From an uncultured Paracoccaceae bacterium (lineage in GTDB: Bacteria > Pseudomonadota > Alphaproteobacteria > Rhodobacterales > Rhodobacteraceae), in NCBI GenBank assembly GCA_947493745.1, contig CANLSM010000008.1, positions 62,001 through 126,000 of the forward strand: a DNA stretch of 64,000 bases. The letters run 5' to 3'. Position 1 is the first letter of the stretch. Every line of letters starts with the position of its first letter. A model generated the notes under the pieces. It was not told where the DNA came from. It saw only the letters and a program-made list of their open reading frames with translations, and ran no database searches. Positions 50,809-61,521 of this stretch are shown piece by piece. The position numbers and the translations under genes are program-made.

Positions 50809-51609
50809 GTGGCAACCATTCTCGACAAGATCAAAGCCTACAAGCTTGAAGACGTTGCCGCCCGCAAGGCGGAGCGTCCCCTGAGATTCGTGGAGGCCGC
50901 AGCCAGGGATGCCCCGCCGGTCCGCCGGTTCGCGGATGCGCTCCGCAGGGCTTCCATGAAAGGTTACGGGCTGATCGCCGAGATCAAGAAAGCCAGCCCG
51001 TCCAAAGGTCTGATCCGTGCCGATTTTGACCCGCCCGCCCTGGCCCGGGCCTATGAGGCAGGCGGCGCGACCTGCTTGTCCGTGCTCACCGACGGCCCGA
51101 GCTTTCTGGGCGATGACAGCTATCTCGTGGCTGCCCGAAATACGGTGTCGCTTCCGGTCCTGCGCAAGGATTTCCTCTATGACCCATGGCAGGTCGTCGA
51201 GAGTCGGGCTCTCGGTGCGGACTGCATTCTGGTGATCATGGCCAGCGTTTCCGACGCTCAGGCCGCCGACCTTGAGGCCACCGCGTTCGATTGGGGGATG
51301 GATGTGCTCATCGAGGTCCATGATGCGGCCGAGCTTGACCGCGCGCTCCGTCTCAAATCCGCCCTTCTGGGGATCAACAACCGTAATCTCAACACGTTCG
51401 AGACCACGCTGGAGACCACCCGCACCTTGTCCGCCCATGTGCCCAAGGACAAGCTTCTGGTCGCGGAAAGCGGCCTCAATGCCCCTGCCGATCTGGCCGA
51501 TCTCGCGGGCCACGGGGCGCGATCCTTCCTGATCGGCGAAAGCCTGATGCGGCAGGACGACGTCACGGCAGCGACACGCACCCTGCTTGCCAGCCCGGTG
51601 CATGCCTGA
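50809..51609 (+). CDS. trpC: Indole-3-glycerol-phosphate synthase
   Basis: A 266-residue TIM barrel with [57 protein letters not shown] and [11 protein letters not shown] followed by AESGLN. These carry the usual substrate-binding lysines and glutamates. The start is a GTG preceded by AAGGAGG, which confirms it. The stop overlaps the moaC start by one base. Confidence 0.96.
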   Translation: MATILDKIKAYKLEDVAARKAERPLRFVEAAARDAPPVRRFADALRRASMKGYGLIAEIKKASPSKGLIRADFDPPALARAYEAGGATCLSVLTDGPSFLGDDSYLVAARNTVSLPVLRKDFLYDPWQVVESRALGADCILVIMASVSDAQAADLEATAFDWGMDVLIEVHDAAELDRALRLKSALLGINNRNLNTFETTLETTRTLSAHVPKDKLLVAESGLNAPADLADLAGHGARSFLIGESLMRQDDVTAATRTLLASPVHA

Positions 51610-52082
51610 TGGCTAAGCTCACCCATTTTGACGATCAGGGTGCCGCGCATATGGTCGATGTCTCGGACAAGGAGATCACCCATCGGATCGCGATTGCGAC
51701 CGGTCAGATCACAATGGAGCCCGAGACCCTCGCGATGATTGTCGAGGGCCGCGCAAAGAAAGGCGACGTGCTGAGCGTGGCGCGTCTGGCAGGCATCATG
51801 GCCGCCAAGAAGACCCATGACCTGATCCCGCTCTGCCATCCGCTGGCGCTGTCCAAGGTCTCTCTTGATCTGAGAACGGCGGAAGACCCGGCCCGTGTCG
51901 AAATCAACGCCACCGTGAAAACCACCGGTCAGACCGGGGTCGAGATGGAGGCGCTGACAGCCGTCTCTGTCGCGGCCCTGACTGTCTATGACATGGTCAA
52001 GGCCGTGGATCGGTCGATGGTGATCGGTGAGACGAAGCTCACGCTCAAGGATGGCGGCAAATCCGGGCGGTTCGAGGCGTGA
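51609..52082 (+). CDS. moaC: Cyclic pyranopterin monophosphate synthase MoaC
   Basis: A 157-residue molybdenum cofactor enzyme with [14 protein letters not shown], the active-site [12 protein letters not shown] (about 74), and [21 protein letters not shown]. It makes cyclic pyranopterin from the MoaA product. It starts at the last base of the trpC stop and is followed by moeA one base after its stop, giving a tryptophan/molybdenum cofactor operon. Confidence 0.96.
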   Translation: MAKLTHFDDQGAAHMVDVSDKEITHRIAIATGQITMEPETLAMIVEGRAKKGDVLSVARLAGIMAAKKTHDLIPLCHPLALSKVSLDLRTAEDPARVEINATVKTTGQTGVEMEALTAVSVAALTVYDMVKAVDRSMVIGETKLTLKDGGKSGRFEA

Positions 52083-52083
52083 G

Positions 52084-53256
52084 ATGCTGAGCACGGACGA
52101 GGCGCTGTCCCGTCTCCTGTCGCTGATAACCCCGGTTCCGGTCGAGACGATCCCGCTGGCCGATGCTTGCGGGCGGGTGCTGGCGATCACGCAGACCGCA
52201 AGGCGCACGCAACCGCCATTTGCCGCCTCCGCCATGGATGGCTATGCCGTCCGGGCGGGCGAGGCCGAGCCGGGGGCGCAGCTGAACGTGATCGGCGAGG
52301 CCGCCGCCGGATCGCATTTCGATGGCAGCCTGTCAGAAGGTCAGGCCGTGCGGATCTTCACCGGCGCTCCGGTGCCGGATGGGGCCGACGAGATCGTCAT
52401 TCAGGAAGACGTGACACGCGATGGCGACCGGATCACGATCCACAAGGACCGCGACCGCGCAAACTACATCCGTCCCGCAGGCGGGGACTTCAAGCAAGGT
52501 GCACCGCTTGATGCGCCGCGCCGCCTGACCCCGCAGGACATCGCGCTTCTGGCGGCCATGAATATTCCCGAGATCCCGGTGCGCAAACGGCCCCGGATCG
52601 CGCTCATTCCCACCGGGGACGAACTGGTCTCACCCGGCGAGACACCGGGTCCCGATCAGATCATCAGTTCCAACAATTTCGGCCTCAAGGCGCTTCTGGA
52701 GAGCCATGGTGCCTCGGTCGCGTTGCTTCCGATTGCGCGGGACAATGCATCGAGCCTCGCGGCGGCGTTCGATCTGGCGCGGGAGGCTGACATGATCGTG
52801 ACGCTCGGCGGCGCGTCCGTCGGCGATCATGATCTGGTGCGCGATGTGGCCGGAGACAACGGTCTGGATCTCGACTTCTACAAGATCGCCATGCGACCGG
52901 GAAAGCCGCTCATGGCTGGCCTGTTCGGCGGCACTCCAATGATCGGCCTGCCGGGAAATCCCGTATCATCAATGGTTTGCGGGCATATCTTCCTGCGACC
53001 AGCGCTTGATGCGATACTGGGCCTGCCCGCCCGTGCTCTACCGCGCAAGACCGCCCGTCTGGCCCATGCGCTCGGACCCAACGGCCCCCGCGAGCACTAT
53101 ATGCGCGGATCTGTCCATGATGGTGAATGCGAGGTTTTCGAGCGGCAGGACAGCTCGCTCCTGTCAGTGCTGTCCCGGGCCAACGCGCTGGTCGTTCGGG
53201 TGCCTTTCGACGAGGCACGGGCCAAGGGGGCAGAAGTCTCATTCATCCCCCTTTAA
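52084..53256 (+). CDS. moeA: Molybdopterin molybdenumtransferase MoeA
   Basis: A 390-residue MoeA. The N-terminal block has PPFAASAMDGYAVRAG (near residue 47), then FTGAPVPDGADEIVIQED. The MoCF-binding core has IPTGDELVSPGE (about 180), TLGGASVGDHDLVRDV and GLPGNPVSSMV. It inserts molybdenum into molybdopterin. The ATG at 52084 lies one base after the moaC stop; longer upstream starts are inside moaC. Confidence 0.95.
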   Translation: MLSTDEALSRLLSLITPVPVETIPLADACGRVLAITQTARRTQPPFAASAMDGYAVRAGEAEPGAQLNVIGEAAAGSHFDGSLSEGQAVRIFTGAPVPDGADEIVIQEDVTRDGDRITIHKDRDRANYIRPAGGDFKQGAPLDAPRRLTPQDIALLAAMNIPEIPVRKRPRIALIPTGDELVSPGETPGPDQIISSNNFGLKALLESHGASVALLPIARDNASSLAAAFDLAREADMIVTLGGASVGDHDLVRDVAGDNGLDLDFYKIAMRPGKPLMAGLFGGTPMIGLPGNPVSSMVCGHIFLRPALDAILGLPARALPRKTARLAHALGPNGPREHYMRGSVHDGECEVFERQDSSLLSVLSRANALVVRVPFDEARAKGAEVSFIPL

Positions 53257-53274
53257 CCTCCGTGAACAGAAAAT

Positions 53275-53303
53275 TTGACACAAAAGGAGAACTTTTGTAG
53301 AAC
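53275..53303 (+). promoter_or_regulatory. Promoter of lexA with overlapping SOS box
   Basis: TTGACA (53275-53280), a 17-base spacer and TAGAAC (53298-53303) make a strong sigma-70 promoter. The -10 box overlaps a LexA box at 53289-53303 (GAAC-TTTTGTA-GAAC, the alphaproteobacterial GAAC-N7-GAAC form). A further GAAC follows at 53310-53313 with a six-base gap. The repressor would block its own promoter. Confidence 0.85.
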
Positions 53304-53347
53304 GCTCTGGAACGAAAGGGTATCAAACGGGGTAAAGGGCCGGATAC

Positions 53348-54028
53348 ATGCTCACCAGAAAACAGCTCGATCTTCTTCAGTTCATCCATAAACGGGTGCA
53401 GCGCGATGGCGTGCCTCCTTCCTTTGATGAAATGAAGGAAGCGCTTGATCTGCGCTCCAAATCCGGCATTCACCGCCTGATCACGGCTCTGGAGGAACGC
53501 GGCTTTATCCGGCGTCTGGCGCATCGTGCCCGAGCAATCGAAATCGTCAAACTGCCCGACAGCATGGATGGCGGAGGCTTCTCCCCCCGCGTGGTCGAGG
53601 GCGGCATCCGCGAGAAACCCCGCAGCGCCATGTCGGTTGATGTCGAGGCTATCGAGATCGGTGTCCGTGGCCAGATCGCAGCCGGTACGCCGATTGAGGC
53701 CATCGAGCAGGTCTCGCATAATGTGGCCGTGCCAAGCTCGATGGTTGGGTCTGGCGAGCATTATGCGCTTGAGGTCAAGGGCGACTCAATGATCGATGCT
53801 GGGATCAATCACGGTGATATCGTGGTGATCCGCGAACAGCCCGATGCCGATACCGGCGATATCGTGGTGGCGCTCGTCGAGGGGCAGGAAGCGACGCTGA
53901 AACGCCTGCGCAAGCGCGGCAGTGCGGTGGCGCTCGAAGCGGCCAACCCGGCCTATGAGACGCGGCTTTACCGGGACGATCAGGTTCGCGTTCAGGGCAA
54001 GCTTGTGGGCCTCATCCGCACTTACTGA
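53348..54028 (+). CDS. lexA: SOS repressor LexA
   Basis: A 226-residue LexA with an N-terminal winged helix ([35 protein letters not shown]). The autocleavage site is the Ala-Gly in [11 protein letters not shown] (about residue 114). The catalytic Ser is in [11 protein letters not shown] and the Lys in [10 protein letters not shown]. It represses the SOS genes until RecA triggers cleavage. The gene follows its own SOS box; its 3' end overlaps comEC on the other strand by seven bases. Confidence 0.97.
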   Translation: MLTRKQLDLLQFIHKRVQRDGVPPSFDEMKEALDLRSKSGIHRLITALEERGFIRRLAHRARAIEIVKLPDSMDGGGFSPRVVEGGIREKPRSAMSVDVEAIEIGVRGQIAAGTPIEAIEQVSHNVAVPSSMVGSGEHYALEVKGDSMIDAGINHGDIVVIREQPDADTGDIVVALVEGQEATLKRLRKRGSAVALEAANPAYETRLYRDDQVRVQGKLVGLIRTY

Positions 54029-56076
54029 AATTCGAAGCCGCGCACGGTCCAGGGACGCGTTCCGGTTGCCCTGTTCACGGTTGCGATCTCGTAGCCTGTG
54101 TCGGTCAGCTTCAGCGCTGTCGCCCCGAAATCCTTCAGTTTCTGACCTGTGATTGAAAAGCAAGGACCGGCCGGGATCTCTTCCCATTTCGGTGCAACAA
54201 TGATGGTGTTGGCCGCGCAGATGTCATCTGCCGGGCTGTCAGAGGTCGTCCAGAGAACCGCCTGGTCTTCACCGAAGAGGGCCGAGACGAGACCCCGGCT
54301 GCGCTGAAACCCGTCTCGCGCTGCGGCCTCGACCTGATCGGCAGGATCGCCATCGTTTTCAAGCCAGCTTCGCGCGGCAAATCCGTTGCCACGGTCCGTG
54401 CTGAGAATACGCCCCTGCTCGGTCAGAATGCCGACCAAGCGCCCGTTTTCGGCAATAAGGATATCGGGCCGTTCAAGCCCAGCCCAGAGCCAGATGCCCA
54501 GAGCCATGGGGGCCAGCCCCAGGATCCGCAATCGCCCAACCCAGAGCCCTGCGAAGAGCGCGCCTGTTGCGATCAGCGGCAGGGTCTGCGGCGGACCGAT
54601 GGTCAGATGCCAGACGGACCCGTCAAGCCCGGTTACCCACTCTGCCACGCCCAGGATATAGGCGATGCCCCTGTCCATCACCCAGAAAGCCGGGCCGGAG
54701 GCACCAAAAGGCGCGAGGCAGAAGCCGATCACGGCCGCGGGCATCACGACGAGACCCATCGCCGGAACCGCCAGCAGGTTCGCCAAGAGACCGTATTGCG
54801 GCACCTGATTGAAGTGAAACGCGGAGAACGGTGCCGTTGCGGCACCCGCGACTGCCGAAGTCAGCATCAACGCCAGCACGGGCTTGACGTAGCGCAGACG
54901 CCCCTCCCCCAATCGCCGCCAGAACCATGTGCCGCGCAGCATGTTGAAGGTAGCGATCAGGGCAGCCGTTGCCGCGAAGGACATCTGGAAACCCGCCTCC
55001 GTCAGGCTCTCGGGTCTGCGGACAAGCACGATCAGGGCTGCAATTGCGACAGCGCGCAATGTGAAGGCGGGGCGGTCGAGCATGACCGCGACAAGAACCA
55101 CTGCCGTCATCACGAAAGCCCGTTGGGTGGCAATGCTTGCGCCCGAGAGCAGCAGATAGGCCAACCCTGCGGCCAGGGCCGCCACAGCCGCGATTTTCTT
55201 GACCGGCAGGCGCAGGGCAAAGCGCGGGACGAGCGCCAGTCCATAGCGAAAGACCGCAAAGACGAACCCGCTCAGGAGCCCCATATGCAGCCCCGAGATT
55301 GCCAGAAGATGGGCCAGATTGGATGCGCGCAGCGCCGTCAGGGATTGCGGATCAAGCGCTGAACGATCGCCTGTCAGAATGGCTGCCGCGAATGCGCCGG
55401 TGCGGGCAGGCATCTGGTCCCGGATCCACTGCGAAAGCCCGATGCGCATCACGAACAGCCGGACACCGAGCCCCGCCTCCATCCGGTCAGGGGCGCGCAA
55501 CACCGGCGTGCGGGTGTAACCAACCGCACCGAGACTTCGGAACCAGGCCATACGGCGGAAGTCGAAGCCGCCCGGCTCGACCGGCGCGCCGGGTGGTCCG
55601 AGAAAGGCCGTCAGAGCGATCCTTCCGCCCGGCAGCAGCGCGGATATGTCGGTTTCACCATGCAGGGACACCCGAACCCTGGCGGGCGTTTCCTCGCTGG
55701 TGAGGCGTGGCAAATAGACCTCATCAAGCAATATGCGCGGTGCGTTGCTGGCAGAGCGATCAAGCCCGATGATGCGCCCTTCGACCGGTCCGCGATAATC
55801 GCTCATCAGAACCGGGGCCTGCACGGTTCGGGCACGCTCGGCCACCAGAACGAAGCCTGCGAGTGACAACGCAATCAGGACCAGCAGCCCCAACCGGCTC
55901 CAGAGCCAAAGGGCCGCGAGAGCAAGCGCCGCGAGGCCGCAGGCCGCGAGCACCGCGAATGTCGGCTCGGAGAGGCGGGTGAAATAGAAGCCGATGCCCG
56001 CGCCGAGAAACACCGGGCTCCATAAAAACAGCTGCGGGCGTTGCGCCTCGCACATGTTTCGCACCCAGGAAATCAT
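54022..56076 (-). CDS. comEC: ComEC/Rec2 family DNA uptake membrane protein, without C-terminal hydrolase motif
   Basis: A 684-residue polytopic protein. The N-terminal DUF4131-type region (about 20-200) has [14 protein letters not shown]. The Competence domain (about 215-480) has [18 protein letters not shown] and [16 protein letters not shown]. After the membrane part, the last 150 residues are soluble but carry no HxHxDH metallo-beta-lactamase motif, as in many alphaproteobacterial ComEC proteins. It is thought to pass single-stranded DNA across the inner membrane. I start at the ATG at 56076; a longer frame exists. Confidence 0.87.
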   Translation of the reverse strand: MISWVRNMCEAQRPQLFLWSPVFLGAGIGFYFTRLSEPTFAVLAACGLAALALAALWLWSRLGLLVLIALSLAGFVLVAERARTVQAPVLMSDYRGPVEGRIIGLDRSASNAPRILLDEVYLPRLTSEETPARVRVSLHGETDISALLPGGRIALTAFLGPPGAPVEPGGFDFRRMAWFRSLGAVGYTRTPVLRAPDRMEAGLGVRLFVMRIGLSQWIRDQMPARTGAFAAAILTGDRSALDPQSLTALRASNLAHLLAISGLHMGLLSGFVFAVFRYGLALVPRFALRLPVKKIAAVAALAAGLAYLLLSGASIATQRAFVMTAVVLVAVMLDRPAFTLRAVAIAALIVLVRRPESLTEAGFQMSFAATAALIATFNMLRGTWFWRRLGEGRLRYVKPVLALMLTSAVAGAATAPFSAFHFNQVPQYGLLANLLAVPAMGLVVMPAAVIGFCLAPFGASGPAFWVMDRGIAYILGVAEWVTGLDGSVWHLTIGPPQTLPLIATGALFAGLWVGRLRILGLAPMALGIWLWAGLERPDILIAENGRLVGILTEQGRILSTDRGNGFAARSWLENDGDPADQVEAAARDGFQRSRGLVSALFGEDQAVLWTTSDSPADDICAANTIIVAPKWEEIPAGPCFSITGQKLKDFGATALKLTDTGYEIATVNRATGTRPWTVRGFEFQ

Positions 56077-56156
56077 CGCAGCCCTTGTTCTCAACAGGTC
56101 AAATGGCCTACATGGTCGCAGTTTTATGCCCAATGGTTTCCAAGAGGTTAACCAAG

Positions 56157-57560
56157 ATGTCCGAACCCGCCTACGTGGTCACCCGATTTGCCCCCTCACC
56201 GACCGGATATCTGCATATCGGAGGCGCACGGACCGCTCTTTTCAACTGGCTCTTTGCCCGCCATCACGGCGGCAAGATGCTGTTGCGGATCGAGGATACC
56301 GACCGGGCACGACATACGCCGGAGGCCACCCAGGCCATCCTCGACGGGCTGACATGGCTGGGGCTTGACTGGGATGGTGAGGCGATCAGCCAGTTCTCCC
56401 GGCTGGAGCGGCATCAGGAGGTCGCCCGCGAGATGCTGGGGCGCGGCACCGCCTATCGGTGCTACGCCACCCGTGAAGAGATCGATGCCTATCGCGAAGA
56501 TGCGAAGGCCAACGGGCGTCCGCCGCTGTTCCGGTCTCCATGGCGGGATGCGGACGCGCCAGCGCCCGATCTGCCCTATGTGATCCGCCTCAAGGCACCG
56601 CAAAGCGGCAAGACGACGATTGCGGACGAGGTCCAGGGCGAGGTCTCGTGGAAAAACGAAACGCTCGATGACCTGATCCTGCTCCGCTCGGACGGAACAC
56701 CGACCTATATGCTGGCGGTGGTGGTCGATGATCATGATATGGGCGTGACCCATATCATTCGCGGCGATGACCATCTGACAAACGCGGCGCGACAGACGCT
56801 GATCTATCGCGGCATGGATTGGGACCAGCCGGTCTTTGCGCATATTCCTCTGATCCATGGTCCCGACGGGGCAAAGCTGTCGAAGCGGCATGGAGCCCTC
56901 GGGGTCGAGGCCTACAGGGACATGGGGTATTTGCCGGCTGCGATGCGCAACTACCTTGCGCGGTTGGGCTGGAGCCATGGAGATGACGAGTTTTTCACCA
57001 CCGACCAGGCCGTGGAATGGTTCGGGCTTGAGGCCATCGGCAAGTCACCGGCACGTTTCGATTTCAAGAAGCTGGAGAACCTGTCCGGCCAGCATATTCG
57101 CGCGACCGAGGACGCGGATCTGGTCAGGGAACTCACCCGCTTTGCTGCAACGCAAAATAGACCGCCCTTCACTTTCAATCAGTGCGAAATGCTGCTGAAC
57201 GCCATGCCCGGCCTGAAGGAGCGCGCAAAGACCTTGCCGGAACTTCTTGAAATGGCACATTACTTTCTGTCGGAACGCCCTTTCACCCCGGATGAGAAGG
57301 CCGCCGGCATTCTTGCGGCAGCCCCCGAAGGCATGCTCGGCAGATTGACTTCGCGCCTGCGAGATGCTAGCTGGGAGAACGAAATTCTGGAGGCGGAACT
57401 ACGCAGCTTTGCCGACAGCGAACAGCTCAAACTAGGCAAGATTGCTCAGCCCCTGCGGGTGGCCCTGACCGGGCGGACCGTATCACCCAGTGTTTTCGAT
57501 ATCATGGTGAATATCGGCAAGGATGAGACACTGGCCAGGTTGATGGATGCAAGCTCCTGA
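56157..57560 (+). CDS. gltX: Glutamyl-tRNA synthetase
   Basis: A 467-residue class I synthetase. The HIGH motif is in [17 protein letters not shown] (about 12-28) and KMSKS is AKLSKRHG (about 243). The catalytic [20 protein letters not shown]-type block precedes the discriminating [17 protein letters not shown]. The ATG at 56157 begins the conserved N terminus; an in-frame ATG at 56085 would add 24 unlike residues. Rhodobacterales usually carry two GltX-type genes; whether this one also charges tRNA-Gln indirectly is not visible. Confidence 0.95.
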   Translation: MSEPAYVVTRFAPSPTGYLHIGGARTALFNWLFARHHGGKMLLRIEDTDRARHTPEATQAILDGLTWLGLDWDGEAISQFSRLERHQEVAREMLGRGTAYRCYATREEIDAYREDAKANGRPPLFRSPWRDADAPAPDLPYVIRLKAPQSGKTTIADEVQGEVSWKNETLDDLILLRSDGTPTYMLAVVVDDHDMGVTHIIRGDDHLTNAARQTLIYRGMDWDQPVFAHIPLIHGPDGAKLSKRHGALGVEAYRDMGYLPAAMRNYLARLGWSHGDDEFFTTDQAVEWFGLEAIGKSPARFDFKKLENLSGQHIRATEDADLVRELTRFAATQNRPPFTFNQCEMLLNAMPGLKERAKTLPELLEMAHYFLSERPFTPDEKAAGILAAAPEGMLGRLTSRLRDASWENEILEAELRSFADSEQLKLGKIAQPLRVALTGRTVSPSVFDIMVNIGKDETLARLMDASS

Positions 57561-57678
57561 CCGGACTGCCGCTCCGATTTGAGCCAAAATCAGACGTGGC
57601 GCGAAATCCCGCGTCATCAAATATTTACCATCCGCCTGCATGAGGCACGCAGAGGTGGGAAACAATAGGGGATACTAT

Positions 57679-58977
57679 ATGGCAAAAGACGCAAACCGTT
57701 CCGCTCAGCTGACATTTGGCGACAAGACGCTCGACCTTCCGATGGCCAGTCCGACACTCGGCCCCGATGTGGTTGATATCCGCAAGCTCTATGCGCAGGG
57801 CGATATCTTCACATACGATCCCGGCTTCACCTCCACGGCCTCGTGCGAAAGCGCGATCACCTATATCGACGGCGCGAAGGGCGAGTTGCTCTATCGTGGC
57901 TATCCGATTGACCAGCTGGCAGAGAAATCCCATTTTCTCGAGGTTTGCTATCTGCTGATCTATGGCGAGTTGCCATCCGCGATGGAGCTGGAGAAGTTCG
58001 AGAACCTGGTGACCAACCACACCATGCTGCACGAGCAGATGACCAACTTCTTCCGTGGCTTCCGCCGGGACGCACATCCCATGGCCATCGTCTGCGGCTG
58101 CGTGGGCGCGATGTCTGCCTTCTATCACGACAGCACCGATATCTCCGACCCGCATCAGCGCGAAGTGGCGATTGTGCGTCTGGTGGCCAAGCTGCCGACG
58201 ATTGTCGCCTGGGCCTACAAATACCATGTCGGCCAGCCGCTGGTCTATCCGCGCAATGATCTCGATTACGCGTCGAACTTCCTCAACATGTGCTTCTCCG
58301 TGCCGTGCGAGGAATACAAGGTTGATCCGATCCTGAGCCGGGCGATGGACCGCATCTTTACACTGCATGCAGATCACGAGCAGAACGCGTCGACCTCGAC
58401 CGTGCGGCTTGCGGGCTCGTCAGGTGCCAATCCGTTCGCGTGCATCGCAGCCGGTGTTGCGTGCCTTTGGGGACCTGCCCATGGCGGCGCCAATGAGGCA
58501 GCGCTCTCGATGCTGCGCGAGATCGGGACCGTCGAGAAGATCCCGGAATATATCGAGCGGGCACAGGACAAGAATGACGGCTTCCGCCTGATGGGCTTCG
58601 GCCACCGGGTCTACAAGAATTACGATCCGCGCGCCAAGGTGATGCAGGAAACCGCCAAGGAAGTGCTGGCCCTGATGGGTGTCGAGAACAATCCGACGCT
58701 GCAGGTCGCCCAGAAGCTGGAAGAGATCGCGCTCAACGATCCCTATTTCATCGAGAAGAAACTCTACCCCAACGTGGATTTCTACTCGGGCATCATTCTG
58801 GATGCGATGGGCTTCCCGACCTCGATGTTCACGCCGATCTTCGCGCTGGCGCGCACAGTCGGGTGGATCTCGCAGTGGAAAGAGATGATCGCAGACCCCA
58901 GCCAGAAGATCGGTCGGCCCCGTCAGCTCTATACCGGTGCACCGCATCGCGACTATGTCGACGTTGAAAAGCGCTGA
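57679..58977 (+). CDS. gltA: Citrate synthase
   Basis: A 432-residue type II citrate synthase of the hexameric Gram-negative type. It has [18 protein letters not shown], the oxaloacetate site [14 protein letters not shown], the catalytic His in [13 protein letters not shown] (about 270) and [16 protein letters not shown], plus the catalytic Asp in [10 protein letters not shown]. It starts at the ATG at 57679 (AGGGG upstream). A clear terminator follows 20 bases after the stop. Confidence 0.97.
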   Translation: MAKDANRSAQLTFGDKTLDLPMASPTLGPDVVDIRKLYAQGDIFTYDPGFTSTASCESAITYIDGAKGELLYRGYPIDQLAEKSHFLEVCYLLIYGELPSAMELEKFENLVTNHTMLHEQMTNFFRGFRRDAHPMAIVCGCVGAMSAFYHDSTDISDPHQREVAIVRLVAKLPTIVAWAYKYHVGQPLVYPRNDLDYASNFLNMCFSVPCEEYKVDPILSRAMDRIFTLHADHEQNASTSTVRLAGSSGANPFACIAAGVACLWGPAHGGANEAALSMLREIGTVEKIPEYIERAQDKNDGFRLMGFGHRVYKNYDPRAKVMQETAKEVLALMGVENNPTLQVAQKLEEIALNDPYFIEKKLYPNVDFYSGIILDAMGFPTSMFTPIFALARTVGWISQWKEMIADPSQKIGRPRQLYTGAPHRDYVDVEKR

Positions 58978-58997
58978 TCCGGCACAGGGCCAGTGTG

Positions 58998-59025
58998 AAG
59001 GCCGGGTCTGATCCCGGCCTTTTTT
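58998..59025 (+). terminator. Rho-independent terminator after gltA
   Basis: AAGGCCGGG (58998-59006), loop TCTGAT, CCCGGCCTT (59013-59021) form a perfect nine-pair stem running into six T residues. It closes the gltA transcript. Confidence 0.93.
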
Positions 59026-59038
59026 CGATGAGGCACCG

Positions 59039-59509
59039 ATGAGCAAGAGCCTGAAACGTGTGATCGCCCATGCCGAGGAGTTGGGGCTGGATATCACACC
59101 TGTGCGCATGGATGACGGCACGCTCACCGCACAGGCCGCGGCAGATGCATGCGGGTGCAAGGTCGATCAGATCATCAAGTCGATCCTCTTCAGGGTTGCA
59201 GGCAGCGATGAGCATGTCCTTTTTCTCACGGCTGGCAGCAATATGGTCGATATGACCAAAGCCGCCGGTGTCTGTGGGAAGCGTCTGGAAAAGGCGGATG
59301 CCGCAAGTATCAGAAACTATACCGGTTTTGCGATCGGTGGCGTGTCACCGCTCGGACATATCAACCCGGTTGAGGTCTTCCTCGACCCGCATATCTTGAC
59401 ATTCCCGACAATCTTGGCCGCCGCCGGAACACCGCATCATGTCTTTGAGATCGACCCACGGCGTCTGCAGGATGCACTGAACCCCACCGTCGCGAACTTC
59501 ACCCGATAG
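59039..59509 (+). CDS. YbaK/EbsC-type aminoacyl-tRNA deacylase
   Basis: A 156-residue YbaK/ProX-fold protein. It has DGTLTAQAAADACGC, the conserved lysine in IIKSILFR (about 46) and FAIGGVSPLGH (about 102), with HHVFEID near the end. Members hydrolyse mischarged tRNAs such as Cys-tRNA(Pro). It begins 14 bases after the gltA terminator, so it has a separate start or readthrough supply. The 3' end overlaps lpxB by 11 bases convergently. Confidence 0.85.
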   Translation: MSKSLKRVIAHAEELGLDITPVRMDDGTLTAQAAADACGCKVDQIIKSILFRVAGSDEHVLFLTAGSNMVDMTKAAGVCGKRLEKADAASIRNYTGFAIGGVSPLGHINPVEVFLDPHILTFPTILAAAGTPHHVFEIDPRRLQDALNPTVANFTR

Positions 59510-60656
59510 CGCTCAGGACCGAGCGGGCCGCCCGCAGGCCCGGCGGCTCCTGCCCCCGACCAAGCGCCAGCATGGCCTGTCTGGCGGCTTCGCGTTGCTC
59601 AGGGGCACCCGATGTCAACATCTGCTCGACAGCCGGTCTGATCTGTTCCGGTGTACAGGCCTCGAAGAGGAACTCCGGCACCGCACGGGTATCGGTCACG
59701 AGATTGACAAGCGTCGCGGTGTCGATCCTTGCGAGCCGCCGGACCAGGGCACGCGTAAGCCGGTTGGCATCATAGGCGATCACCATCGGTGTGGCCATTG
59801 CCGCCAGTTCGAGCGAAACCGTGCCCGAAGCGGCCAAGGCCCCGTCCGAGGCGGCAAAGGCCACCAGTTTCCTGCGCTCGGTCGCGGCTGCATCATCACT
59901 CTCCCCCGTCAGAACGCGGGCATCCGGGAAGAGCGCCCGGATCTTGGTGGCGAGATGCGGCAGGGTCGGCACAATCACCTTTGTCTCCGGCAACGCCTCG
60001 ACCGCGTCACGGAACACCGGCCCGAGACGATCAACCTCGCCATTGCGCGAACCCGGCAGAACGGTCAGGAGCCGCTCGCCGGTCGCAAGCTCCATCTCGG
60101 ATCGGAATGCGGCAATCTCCTGCTCGGGCGGCTGAGACACACTGACGATAGGGTGCCCCACGAAGTCGCATGTCATCCCGGCCTCGCGCATGTAGGGCGG
60201 CTCGAACGGCAGGAGGGCGAGCACATGATCGATGACCCGTGCCATCTTCTTTGCCCGACCCGGACGCCAGGCCCAAACGCTGGGCGCAACATAATGGATG
60301 GTGCGCAGATCGGGGCGGGTCTTGCGTGCGCGCCTGGCCACGCGCAGGCAGAAATCCGGACTGTCGATGGTGATCAGCACTGCCGGCGCGCTCCTCTCGA
60401 CGGCCTCCGCCGTCTGCCGGATGCGCCGCAAAAGCTGAGGCACACGCGGCAACACCTCGGCGATGCCCATGATCGAAAGCTCATCGATGTTGAAAAGGCT
60501 GGTAAGCCCCTCGGCCTGCATCAACGGACCGCCGAGCCCCTCGAAAACCACGGCGTCATCGGTCAGCTCCTTCAGACCGGCCATTAAGGCAGCGCCGAGC
60601 CGGTCGCCCGAAGGCTCTCCGGCGATCAGAAAGAGTTTGAGCGGCTCAGGAGGCAT
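59499..60656 (-). CDS. lpxB: Lipid-A-disaccharide synthase
   Basis: A 385-residue GT-B enzyme starting LFLIAGEPSGDRLGAALMAGL. It has SLFNIDELSIMGIAEVLP, YVAPSVWAWRPGRAKKM (about 128), FEPPYMREAG and VLPGSRNGEVDRL (about 195). It condenses lipid X with UDP-diacylglucosamine. I take the ATG at 60656, which overlaps the end of lpxI by 11 bases. It is the last gene of the bamA-skp-fabZ-lpxA-lpxI-lpxB operon. Confidence 0.95.
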   Translation of the reverse strand: MPPEPLKLFLIAGEPSGDRLGAALMAGLKELTDDAVVFEGLGGPLMQAEGLTSLFNIDELSIMGIAEVLPRVPQLLRRIRQTAEAVERSAPAVLITIDSPDFCLRVARRARKTRPDLRTIHYVAPSVWAWRPGRAKKMARVIDHVLALLPFEPPYMREAGMTCDFVGHPIVSVSQPPEQEIAAFRSEMELATGERLLTVLPGSRNGEVDRLGPVFRDAVEALPETKVIVPTLPHLATKIRALFPDARVLTGESDDAAATERRKLVAFAASDGALAASGTVSLELAAMATPMVIAYDANRLTRALVRRLARIDTATLVNLVTDTRAVPEFLFEACTPEQIRPAVEQMLTSGAPEQREAARQAMLALGRGQEPPGLRAARSVLSAIG

Positions 60657-61521
60657 CGCTCTGGGCTCGTCCCCAGAGGAAAAGCCCAAGCGCATCAGCA
60701 CGGGCAACAGTGTCTTCCAGCCCGAGGATCAGGACGCCTCCGGCCTCGACCACCACTCCGGCAAGACCGGCTGCATGGGCGCTGTTCATGGTCTCCGGGC
60801 CGATGGCTGGCAGATCCACGCGCCAGTCCTGCCCCGGCTTGGGTGCCTTCAGCAGGACCCCTTTGCTGCCTTCGGGGTCGGGGCGGTACATCTCGCCGGT
60901 CTTGGCGACAAAACTCAGCATCTGGTCGGTGCCCTGAATGCTCTCGGTCGCCAGACAGATGCCCTGCGCCACCACGGCACCCTGCCCGACATCGACCTGA
61001 CCGATGGCCCGGACGATCTCGGCTGCGCGTGCCGCATCCCGCTTGTCATCCGCGCTCGGTTGCGCCTTGGTGTGGACGCCGGGCCGGGCAAGCAGCTCAG
61101 CCAGCAACTCGTGCGGCGCATGGATCCTGAACCCCTCGGTCTCGAATATCGATGAGACGATGCGCAACGTGTCGTCATCCCCCGATTTCAGCGCCTTGAA
61201 CAACATCGGCGCGAGCCTGAGGCCCTTGAAGTCAAACCTCAGCGGGCTGAGGCGCGGACGGATCATGCCGCCTGCAAAGGTCACCGACTTGCAACCGGCC
61301 TTTCTCAGATCAGCAAAGAGCCGTCCGGGCTTCTCGAAAACGGCATGGATCACCGGGTGTTTCTGGAGCCAGTCGAGGCTGACCCCCTCAAACACGACAA
61401 CCCTGTATGGCTGTCCGCGCCGCGCAAAATCCTCCGCGATCAGACGCGGGAGGACGCCATCACCTGCAACAATTGCAATCGCATCGCCTATGGCAGGCAA
61501 GTTCGGCGTGGGCGAGGTCAT
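60646..61521 (-). CDS. lpxI: UDP-2,3-diacylglucosamine pyrophosphatase LpxI
   Basis: A 291-residue LpxI (DUF1009) protein with AIVAGDGVLPRLIAEDFARR at the start and FAGGMIRPRLSPLRFD (about 80). The C-terminal catalytic half has DVGQGAVVAQGICLA and VDLPAIGPETMNSAHAAGLAG with the conserved acidic and Thr residues. LpxI replaces LpxH in Alphaproteobacteria and makes lipid X. It starts directly after the lpxA stop. Confidence 0.93.
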   Translation of the reverse strand: MTSPTPNLPAIGDAIAIVAGDGVLPRLIAEDFARRGQPYRVVVFEGVSLDWLQKHPVIHAVFEKPGRLFADLRKAGCKSVTFAGGMIRPRLSPLRFDFKGLRLAPMLFKALKSGDDDTLRIVSSIFETEGFRIHAPHELLAELLARPGVHTKAQPSADDKRDAARAAEIVRAIGQVDVGQGAVVAQGICLATESIQGTDQMLSFVAKTGEMYRPDPEGSKGVLLKAPKPGQDWRVDLPAIGPETMNSAHAAGLAGVVVEAGGVLILGLEDTVARADALGLFLWGRAQSDAS